Below are positions 54,731 through 61,587 of a stretch of DNA of 64,000 nucleotides, in pieces (the first letter of the stretch is position 1; each line of letters opens with the position of its first letter). The stretch covers positions 3,054,835 to 3,118,834 of the forward strand of contig OX638352.1 in the NCBI GenBank assembly GCA_951813545.1. Reading direction: 5' to 3'. The notes under the pieces are model-generated. The model was not told the DNA's origin and ran no database searches. It saw only the letters and a program-made list of their open reading frames with translations. A program made the translations under genes and the position numbers. Origin of the DNA: an uncultured Poribacteria bacterium. GTDB taxonomy: Bacteria > Poribacteria > WGA-4E > WGA-3G.

Positions 54731-54941
54731 TTTTCTAATGTTCCTTGTGGTTAAGGACGATAGGTTGGAGCATTGGTGTGCCTCTGTGTAGAGTTGCCTT
54801 TCACTTGGTTTCAGGCTTAGCATTTTGGATCTTAATCTATTAGATGTCAATTGTAAGCCCAAGTATCGCGCCGGGCTGGATATATCGGCAGGAACGTTCT
54901 TGCTAAACCTCCCCAAACGAACCGCAAGGAAAATTAGAAAA
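54731..54941. mobile_element. MITE-like element, complete copy A (211 bp)
   Basis: Terminal inverted repeats 54731-54752 and 54920-54941 match at 20 of 22 positions (right end AACCGCAAGGAAAATTAGAA...). The interior is homologous to 60470-60675 along its whole length (for example TTTTGGATCTTAAT, AAGTATCGCGCCG, TTCTTGCTAAAC). It has no coding capacity and no transposase. Confidence 0.8.
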
Positions 54942-54952
54942 ATGGAGGTAGG

Positions 54953-55357
54953 ATGCAATCAACGCTCTCATGGACGGTGCATCCACTCGTTGAGAATCGG
55001 CGCAAGTCCATTCTATTAGGGGTTTTTCTGATCCTTCTTCTAATTGGCATCTACTGGGGTTTTCAGTCAATTTCTATTGCCTTGTTGTCTGCCATTTTTC
55101 TACTTGGATCGCTTTATAAGTATTTTCTTCCGTTCCATCACCAATGTGAGTCAGATAAACTTGTCATCACAAGTTGCTGCTATAGACTGGAGCGGTCTTG
55201 GGAAACATTCCGCAGCTTTTATGTTGATGCGAACGGGGTACTGCTCAGTCCATTCGCCCATCCGACACGCCTTGAAAACTTCCGCGGCGTTTACGTCCGA
55301 TTTGGAAAACACTCTCCTGAAGAAGTCATCAATTTCATTAAACAAAAATTGCAATAG
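54953..55357 (+). CDS. Hypothetical membrane protein with C-terminal soluble domain
   Basis: 134 residues. Two adjacent hydrophobic segments (about 20-36 and 42-58) precede a soluble part of 70 residues with ITSCCYRLERSWETFRSFYVDANGV-like strands, similar in layout to bacterial PH-like/YcxB-type proteins. The ATG follows GGAGGTAGG. The MITE right end lies 12 bases upstream, so the element now forms the 5' region of this gene. Family assignment is tentative. Confidence 0.68.
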   Translation: MQSTLSWTVHPLVENRRKSILLGVFLILLLIGIYWGFQSISIALLSAIFLLGSLYKYFLPFHHQCESDKLVITSCCYRLERSWETFRSFYVDANGVLLSPFAHPTRLENFRGVYVRFGKHSPEEVINFIKQKLQ

Positions 55358-55449
55358 TTCCAAGATATGGACCCAACCATTTTCGCCAATGGCAAAACGA
55401 GCAGAAACCCAATAGTTAAAAGACATCGAATCTGAAAAAGGAGAGTCGG

Positions 55450-56451
55450 ATGGAAAAAAAGATAAGATGGGGCATACTGGGTCCTGGTACTATTGCGGAG
55501 AAGTTCGCTACTGGATTGAAGGCAATTCCCGACGCAGAAATCACTGCTGTTGGATCGCGTGTTCTCCAGAGAGCCAACACATTCGCGGATGCGTTTAATG
55601 TTCCACACAGACACGGCAATTACGTTGACCTTGCACACAACCCCGAAGTGGATGTCATCTATGTGGCAACGCCGCATCCTTTTCACAAAGAGTGTGCTAT
55701 CCTGTGTTTGGAAGCTGGAAAAGCGGTTTTATGCGAAAAACCTCTCACCGTGGATTCGGAGCAGGCTGAGGAAATGATAGCATGCGCCCGAGAACATAAG
55801 CAGTTTTTGATGGAAGCCATGTGGACACGTTTTCTTCCCATAATCGTTAAAGTTCGAGAATGGTTGGCTGACGGTGCTATAGGCAAACCGCGTCTGCTGA
55901 CAGCGGATCACGGATCTCGCAAGGACCTGAGCACCGAAACGCTTGAAGGTAGACTGTTCAAGCCAAAGTTAGGCGGTGGCGGGCTTCTGGACGTTGGCGT
56001 TTACATGATCGCACTCGCATATATGGTATTTGGTGCGCCAACTAAGATCACCAGCCTGGCACACATCGGGGAAACCAACGTGGATGAACAAGCGTCTATC
56101 CTGTTAGGTTATGGCGCTGGGCAAATAGCCAACTTATTCTGTGCTATCAGAACCGAGACCTCAAAGGAAGCATGCATCATTGGAACGAAAGGGTCGATAC
56201 ATATCCCCGAATTCTGGCAAGCGACCTCTGCAACGCTCACTCGGACTGCGAAAGATCCCATATACGTTAAGATCCCATTTATCGAAAATGGCCACGAAAA
56301 TCAAGCGGTTGAGGTTATCAACTGTATACGGGAAGGGAAACTCGAAAGTGATGTAATGCCGCTGGATGAATCCCTATCCATCATGAGAACCATGGATACT
56401 ATTAGATCTCAATGGGGTTTGGAATATCCGCCGTTTGACTCTGTTTTATAA
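55450..56451 (+). CDS. Gfo/Idh/MocA family oxidoreductase (dihydrodiol dehydrogenase-like)
   Basis: 333 residues. Rossmann motif GILGPGTIAEKFATGL, cofactor-binding VIYVATPHPFHKE and CEKPLT with the active-site Lys, and MEAMWTRFLP typical of the trans-dihydrodiol dehydrogenase branch, which includes sugar oxidoreductases. RBS AAAGGAG. The two genes that follow (aldolase family and uronate isomerase-like) are 23 bases apart in each case, so the three likely form a sugar-acid operon. The substrate is not fixed by sequence. Confidence 0.9.
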   Translation: MEKKIRWGILGPGTIAEKFATGLKAIPDAEITAVGSRVLQRANTFADAFNVPHRHGNYVDLAHNPEVDVIYVATPHPFHKECAILCLEAGKAVLCEKPLTVDSEQAEEMIACAREHKQFLMEAMWTRFLPIIVKVREWLADGAIGKPRLLTADHGSRKDLSTETLEGRLFKPKLGGGGLLDVGVYMIALAYMVFGAPTKITSLAHIGETNVDEQASILLGYGAGQIANLFCAIRTETSKEACIIGTKGSIHIPEFWQATSATLTRTAKDPIYVKIPFIENGHENQAVEVINCIREGKLESDVMPLDESLSIMRTMDTIRSQWGLEYPPFDSVL

Positions 56452-56474
56452 TCCAACACTGTGAGAAATGTAAT

Positions 56475-57119
56475 ATGTCCAAAACCTTAAAAGACAAATT
56501 CTTAGCCGGAGAAAAAATCGTCCAACCAAGAATATCAATGGCTTCGACGAGAGAAGAAGTGCATCAAACGATTGCAGACACCGCTTGCGATATAATTTAT
56601 CTTGATTGTCAACACGGTCCCTATACAGAATGGGACATCTCTCGTATTGCTAAAGCCGGTGAAGAAAAAGAGGTGCCTGTTCTCCTGCGGATTAAACATA
56701 CCCGACACGCGTATCGTCTTGGCAATTACTGTGATCTCGGTGTTTTGGCGATTAAAGTCCCCGAAGTTGAGACGGAAGAAACTGTTGATGAAGCAATTGA
56801 CTCATTCTACTTTCCTCCAATCGGCAGACGAAGTTGGGGCGGTTGGGTCGGTTACGGTATCTCAGAGCGAAAAGATCGGCGAGAATACGCCAAATGGTGG
56901 AATAAAAACGCGATTCTTGGATTCAAAGTTGAGTCTCTTAAATCGGTTCTGAACATACGTGCCTTAGTTAAACCCGGTATCGCTTATATTGACTTCGGAC
57001 CGGCAGACCTGATGTTCGATATTGAATCAAAGGACCACCCTTTCCTCAAGTCAATTGACGACTGCCGAGAGTTCATACAGAAAGCGTTGAAAGGCGTTAG
57101 CGTCCGTTTTTTTAGTTGA
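56475..57119 (+). CDS. HpcH/HpaI aldolase/citrate lyase family protein
   Basis: 214 residues, shorter than the gene at 4816. The barrel start IIYLDCQHGPYTEWDI contains the catalytic His region, LLRIKHT the substrate Arg, IKVPEVETEE the metal Glu, and IDFGPADLMFD the later Asp. The C-terminal helix seen in full-length family members is short. Probably cleaves a keto-deoxy acid, fitting the neighbouring oxidoreductase and isomerase-like genes. Confidence 0.82.
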   Translation: MSKTLKDKFLAGEKIVQPRISMASTREEVHQTIADTACDIIYLDCQHGPYTEWDISRIAKAGEEKEVPVLLRIKHTRHAYRLGNYCDLGVLAIKVPEVETEETVDEAIDSFYFPPIGRRSWGGWVGYGISERKDRREYAKWWNKNAILGFKVESLKSVLNIRALVKPGIAYIDFGPADLMFDIESKDHPFLKSIDDCREFIQKALKGVSVRFFS

Positions 57120-57142
57120 TTTTGTTACAAGAGAGGATTAAG

Positions 57143-58423
57143 ATGAACGTTTCTGAATCAAACCACATACAGAAAATCAAAACAGCGGATGAGTTGAAAA
57201 CCGCCGTTTTAGATACTGTGGACACCCAAAGTGTCACAGATATTCACACACATCTCTTTAGTCCCCCCTTCGGCGAGCTGCTACTGTGGGGTATTGACGA
57301 ACTGCTTACCTATCACTACCTCATTGCTGAGGTATTTCGCAAATCAGATGTCTCGTATCGGCAATTCTGGGCAATGACCAAGGTGGAACAAGCGGATCTC
57401 ATCTGGCAGACGCTCTTCATTGAGAATTCGCCGCTGAGTGAGGCGTGCCGGGGGATTGTGACAACCTTAGATGAATTAGGCTTGGATGTCAGTTCGCGTA
57501 ATCTACAGGACTACCGTGACTATTTTGCAGATACGACCGTTGAGGCATTCATCGACACCGTTTTTGAACGCGCAAAAGTCTCTAAAGTGGTGATGACGAA
57601 CGATCCCTTTGATTCGGCAGAGGCACCGGTCTGGCAATCTGGCGACACGGGTGATGTGCGTTTTGAAGCGGCACTTCGGATGGATGTCCTCATCAACACG
57701 TACGAAGAAGTCGGTTATGACCATCTCCGCGGTCTCGGCTACGATGTCGATCCCGCGCTATCAACCGAGAAAACCTATAAAGAGGTGCGCCGATTTTTAG
57801 AAACGTGGATTCAGCGAATGAACCCGAAATACATGGCGGTCTCTCTCCCACCGGATTTCCAATATCCTGACAACGGTGTTCTTGGAAGATTATTTGACAA
57901 CTGTATATTACCGATCTCGCGTGAATTTAACGTTCCGTTTGCGTTGATGATCGGCGTGAAACGTGCGGTTAACCCTCAACTTCAGATGGCAGGCGATGGA
58001 AGCGGGAAAGCAGATTTGACGAGTCTGGAAACGCTACTCCGCGAAAATCCAGAGAATAAGTTTCTCGTCACACTCCTATCGCGTGAAAACCAGCATGAAC
58101 TGTGTGTGATTGGACGGAAATTCAAGAATCTGATGATATTTGGATGTTGGTGGTTTATGAACAATCCGAGCGTCATTGAGGAGATCACTCGCGAACGGAT
58201 TGAACTCCTCGGCTTAAGTGTTATCCCACAGCATTCCGATGCGCGCATCTTGGATCAACTCGTCTACAAATGGAAACACTCGCGTCAGATTATCGCCGAT
58301 GTTTTGGTAGAGAAATACCAAACGCTTCTTGATGTTGGGTGGACGCTGACTCCGTCCGAGATTGAGCGGGATGTCAACAACCTGTTCGGTGGCAACTTTG
58401 AGAGATTTTTGAATCGGAATTAA
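57143..58423 (+). CDS. Uronate (glucuronate) isomerase-like metal-dependent protein
   Basis: 426 residues. DIHTHLFSPPFGELLLWGIDELLTYHYL matches the N-terminus of glucuronate isomerases (UxaC), with the metal-binding HTH. Later segments KVVMTNDPFD and FLVTLLSRENQHEL, and the C-terminal GCWWFMNNPS fit the same amidohydrolase-like barrel. UxaC converts uronates to ketouronates; members outside the main group act on other sugars. The ATG at 57143 follows GAGAGGA. Part of the sugar-acid gene group. Confidence 0.82.
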   Translation: MNVSESNHIQKIKTADELKTAVLDTVDTQSVTDIHTHLFSPPFGELLLWGIDELLTYHYLIAEVFRKSDVSYRQFWAMTKVEQADLIWQTLFIENSPLSEACRGIVTTLDELGLDVSSRNLQDYRDYFADTTVEAFIDTVFERAKVSKVVMTNDPFDSAEAPVWQSGDTGDVRFEAALRMDVLINTYEEVGYDHLRGLGYDVDPALSTEKTYKEVRRFLETWIQRMNPKYMAVSLPPDFQYPDNGVLGRLFDNCILPISREFNVPFALMIGVKRAVNPQLQMAGDGSGKADLTSLETLLRENPENKFLVTLLSRENQHELCVIGRKFKNLMIFGCWWFMNNPSVIEEITRERIELLGLSVIPQHSDARILDQLVYKWKHSRQIIADVLVEKYQTLLDVGWTLTPSEIERDVNNLFGGNFERFLNRN

Positions 58424-58496
58424 CAGACTTGTGGTAGAATGTTTAAAGGTGTTTCTCACAGTTTAAATTATTGCGTACACGTATGGAGTCCGCTGC

Positions 58497-58775
58497 ATGG
58501 ATATTGGGTTCGTATGGGATGAAGACAAATATGAGGAAGTGCGAAGGAAACACAACATCCAGCTTTATGAAGTAATCTCTATTTTCGATGATCCACAAAG
58601 ATATGAAAACCCCGATCCCCAAGGACATGAAGACCGTTGGATGTTAGTAGGGAAAATTGTAGACGGAAGAATCTTATCAGTTATTTGTTCCGATGAAGAT
58701 GCACCACTTCAACGTCTAATTACTGCATTCGAGGCAGGGCAGAGGTATATTGATGAATACTACAAAAGAAATTGA
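58497..58775 (+). CDS. BrnT-like toxin
   Basis: 92 residues. The family pattern is visible: FVWDEDKYEEVRRKHNIQLYEVISIFDDPQ, then EDRWMLVGKIVDGRILSVIC and a C-terminal helix. BrnT is a RelE-fold RNase partnered by BrnA. No ordinary BrnA gene follows; instead the next frame, overlapping by 23 bases, is a TIR-domain protein. Only one Arg of the usual C-terminal R-xx-SAR motif is recognisable, so activity may be altered. RBS TGGAG. Confidence 0.78.
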   Translation: MDIGFVWDEDKYEEVRRKHNIQLYEVISIFDDPQRYENPDPQGHEDRWMLVGKIVDGRILSVICSDEDAPLQRLITAFEAGQRYIDEYYKRN

Positions 58776-60171
58776 ATTTGATTACGAAACCTATACGCGG
58801 GAAAATGCTCCTGATCCAGCCCAAATTCGACGGGGTCCCGAAGCACATAAAAAACGCCGCGAAGCCTTCAGGGAGCGATTAAACAACCATGCCAATATGG
58901 AGATTAAACACGCCAGAGAGATGAGACATGTCTTTGTCTCTTATTGTCATGAGAATAAGGACACTGTTGATCGCCTTTGCCAATCTCTCGCGTCACACGA
59001 TGTTACTGTCTGGGTAGACTGGAATAATTTAGAACCTGGTATACCGTGGAAGCAAGCAATTCAACAAGCAATTCTTCATGGAGATTTCTTTATCGCATGC
59101 TTTTCAAAGGAATATAACGCTCGCGATAAGACGTACATGAATGAAGAATTGTCTATCGCAATTGATAGACTCAGGCAGAAACCTAGTGACAAGGTGTGGT
59201 TTATCCCAGTAAAATTGAACAAATGCGATGTACCTTATATTAACCTTGGTGGAGATTTAACCCTACAAGATCTTCAATATATTAATCTTCATGAAAACTG
59301 GGAAATAGGCATTCAAAATATTCTCAAGGTTATTTCCGTAGACAAAGATCTCCATGCCTCAACACACGACAAAGAGAACAATGCTGACGTTATGACAAAT
59401 GAAGACATTGAATGTATTCTGTTCCGCCCAGTAAATGGATGCCACTATTTCATTCCGTTTCAAAAGGTGCGTTGGGATTCAAAAGAGATTTCTCTAACGC
59501 TTCTCCCTAGTTCCTCTGAACAAGTTGCTTTCCTACGTTCATTGCGAAGGAATCAGCACGAAGTACTCGCTTTTGCACATCAGGAAGATGCAGCATGGGT
59601 AAAACCACAGAAAGTTGCGCAGATCTCAACTGAAGATGAGACTGTATGGGAAGTTATTCTCAGAGAGGATACGGTAGGGAAAGCGTTTAAACATCGGACT
59701 GAACAGGTGAATTTTGAATATCTTACACTGGATCAGATTGCCCACATGCGTGCCAAACGACTCCTCTTTGACGAAAAATTAGAAGCTGTTAGTCCTTACC
59801 TAAAGCAAGCAACTGCCTTTGACCAGATGCTGTTAGAAGTTCAGATTCGTGGTGAACTCTCATCGGAACATGGAAACAGGCTCCAAGCACTCGCGTCACC
59901 CATCCCAGAGCTCTATCAGCACTTTAGAAAAACGCCAGAAAGATTCAAGCAGTTCGCTCGTCTGATTTCAGTTCTCTATTTGAAGTTGTCAAATACGGTT
60001 GAAGATGTGCTTCAGTTAGATGTGAAGCTCCTCAATTCGGCAGAGCTGCAGATTAAATTTAAAGGGCGGCGGCCCCAATTTGATATAAATGAAGAACCAG
60101 CACTTCTCAAATTTGACGGGACCTGTCCACTACCGAGTGATACTAAAAGGACCCGCCTAACTATGTTCTAA
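58753..60171 (+). CDS. TIR-domain protein with unknown C-terminal region
   Basis: 472 residues. About 55 charged N-terminal residues (FDYETYTRENAPDP...HKKRREAFRERL) precede a TIR domain at 58-150: RHVFVSYCHENKD, VTVWVDWNNLEPGIPWKQAI, ACFSKEY and MNEELSIAID, with the NADase-type Glu at 131/132. The following 320 residues include a helical region and belong to no family I know. Bacterial TIR domains often degrade NAD in phage defence. The start overlaps the BrnT-like gene, in the place normally held by the BrnA antitoxin. It converges with a MazG-like gene by a 4-base overlap. Confidence 0.82.
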   Translation: MNTTKEIEFDYETYTRENAPDPAQIRRGPEAHKKRREAFRERLNNHANMEIKHAREMRHVFVSYCHENKDTVDRLCQSLASHDVTVWVDWNNLEPGIPWKQAIQQAILHGDFFIACFSKEYNARDKTYMNEELSIAIDRLRQKPSDKVWFIPVKLNKCDVPYINLGGDLTLQDLQYINLHENWEIGIQNILKVISVDKDLHASTHDKENNADVMTNEDIECILFRPVNGCHYFIPFQKVRWDSKEISLTLLPSSSEQVAFLRSLRRNQHEVLAFAHQEDAAWVKPQKVAQISTEDETVWEVILREDTVGKAFKHRTEQVNFEYLTLDQIAHMRAKRLLFDEKLEAVSPYLKQATAFDQMLLEVQIRGELSSEHGNRLQALASPIPELYQHFRKTPERFKQFARLISVLYLKLSNTVEDVLQLDVKLLNSAELQIKFKGRRPQFDINEEPALLKFDGTCPLPSDTKRTRLTMF

Positions 60172-60452
60172 CAATTGCAGGGTGTATTTTTGCACTTCGG
60201 GCAGCCTGCTGCGTAGATTTGCGCGGCATCCGCTAAGGAAATACCGAGCAGACTCCCTAATGTGGCGAGCCATGCAAAAACATCGGCGAATTCCTCTCGC
60301 AACCTCTCTATGTCCTGCGGCTGTTTGCGGATCTCCTTTGCCAACTCGCCGACCTCCTCAACAAACCATGTAAAGGTTAGTGGCACACCGCGCGCAGCAT
60401 CACGCGTATAGTAAATATTTTCAATTTGCTTCTGAAACGCTTCAATTGTCAT
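60168..60452 (-). CDS. MazG-like nucleotide pyrophosphohydrolase
   Basis: 94 residues: WFVEEVGELAKEIRK and LREEFADVFAWLATL supply the EExxE and ExxD metal site of a single-domain MazG/dUTPase-like enzyme. The C-terminus carries a cysteine cluster CPKCKNTPCNC. The start is after AAGGGAAAG; a complete MITE begins 18 bases upstream. Likely cleans the nucleotide pool; a defence role next to the TIR gene is possible but unproven. Confidence 0.87.
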   Translation of the reverse strand: MTIEAFQKQIENIYYTRDAARGVPLTFTWFVEEVGELAKEIRKQPQDIERLREEFADVFAWLATLGSLLGISLADAAQIYAAGCPKCKNTPCNC

Positions 60453-60469
60453 TTTTTTACTTTCCCTTT

Positions 60470-60675
60470 TTTTAATTTTCCTTGCGGTTAAGGAACGTAG
60501 ATTGGGGCATTGACGTGCCCTGTATAGAGTCGCCTTCCACTTCGTTTCAGGCTTAGCGTTTTGGATCTTAATTTATCAGATGTCGATTATAAGCTCAAGT
60601 ATCGCGCCGAGCTGGATATACGGGCAGGATGATTCTTGCTAAACTTCCCTAAACGAACCGCAAGGAAAATTAAAA
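60470..60675. mobile_element. MITE-like element, complete copy C (206 bp)
   Basis: Perfect 20-bp terminal inverted repeats: TTTTAATTTTCCTTGCGGTT at 60470-60489 and its exact complement at 60656-60675. Homologous throughout to 54731-54941. It fills the gap between two minus-strand genes and its right end overlaps the stop codon of the transglutaminase-like gene. No transposase and no coding capacity. A target-site duplication is not evident. Confidence 0.85.
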
Positions 60676-61548
60676 TAACCGTTGGCAATCCACTGAGACT
60701 GATAATTCATGTGTGCCACTCCCAAAGACAACGCCCTTCAATGGTGTTACGTCTGCGTAGTCTCTTCCCCAAGCAACTGTGATGTGCTGATCTGCCGGTA
60801 TCTGGTTATTCGTCGGATCGAAATCTACCCAGCCAAGCTGTGGAAGATAAACAGAAAACCAGGCATGAGAGGCATCGGCACCTTCTAACGGCTCCTGATC
60901 CGGTGGTGGGACGGTCTCAATATAGCCGCTGACATAACGTGCAGCAAGCCCGAGGGCGCGCAGACACCCGATACCGAGGTGCGCAAAATCTTGACAAACA
61001 CCCCGACGATGCTTTATGACGTCAGCCAAGGGGGTTGCGATTGTCGTGAAATTCGGATCATAGGTAAAATCGGTGTAGAGACGAGTGGTCAAATCGTCAA
61101 CTACCTCAAGCAGCGGTTGTCCCTTGGCAAATGACTTTTCAGCATAAGCATGGAGTTCAGGCATCATTGGAACCATGGGAGAGTCAAGGACATATTGCCG
61201 CATCTCCAGAATTCCGTGATTCTGATCCGTCTGCAGCTGCTGTTGCACCTCCTCCCAAGTGAGGTGCTCGGCGAAATTCAGTTGCATCTCTCTATCTTTG
61301 ACGTTCACACGGCTCGTAACCGTAACGGTGAGCTGATTATGAGGCTGTTGGATTGTGAAATAGTAAACGGTATTTCCAAAGAAATCCTGACGTTCTCGGC
61401 ACTCTTTGGGTTCCGGTTCAACAACAAATTGACTTTCGCTACAGTCCTGATGCGCAAAACTTCGGGGACTCAAGCGCGCCTCGTTATAGCAGAGGTTCAC
61501 GGGATGGGTATAGCTGTATTCAGTCTTATGGCTGATCTTATAGTTCAT
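60670..61548 (-). CDS. Transglutaminase-like protein
   Basis: 292 residues from the ATG at 61548 (AGGA upstream). The N-terminal beta domain (KISHKTEYSYTHPVNLCYNEARLSP) and the transglutaminase-like core have the catalytic Cys in RGVCQDFAH, His in ASHAWFSVY and Asp in WVDFDPTNN. Bacterial members of this branch occur with circularly permuted ATP-grasp and alpha-E proteins, here the gene 39 bases upstream; the set is thought to make and trim a peptide. The last codons and stop come from the MITE terminus. Confidence 0.92.
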   Translation of the reverse strand: MNYKISHKTEYSYTHPVNLCYNEARLSPRSFAHQDCSESQFVVEPEPKECRERQDFFGNTVYYFTIQQPHNQLTVTVTSRVNVKDREMQLNFAEHLTWEEVQQQLQTDQNHGILEMRQYVLDSPMVPMMPELHAYAEKSFAKGQPLLEVVDDLTTRLYTDFTYDPNFTTIATPLADVIKHRRGVCQDFAHLGIGCLRALGLAARYVSGYIETVPPPDQEPLEGADASHAWFSVYLPQLGWVDFDPTNNQIPADQHITVAWGRDYADVTPLKGVVFGSGTHELSVSVDCQRLF

Positions 61549-61587
61549 GGCAGTAATCCTATAGACGCTGTGAAGCACACCCCCGTA

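Noticed and set aside
54731..54941. Small protein-coding gene within the repeat
   Set aside because: The two complete copies differ by insertions that break any shared frame, and the ends are inverted repeats, so a non-coding mobile element is the better reading.
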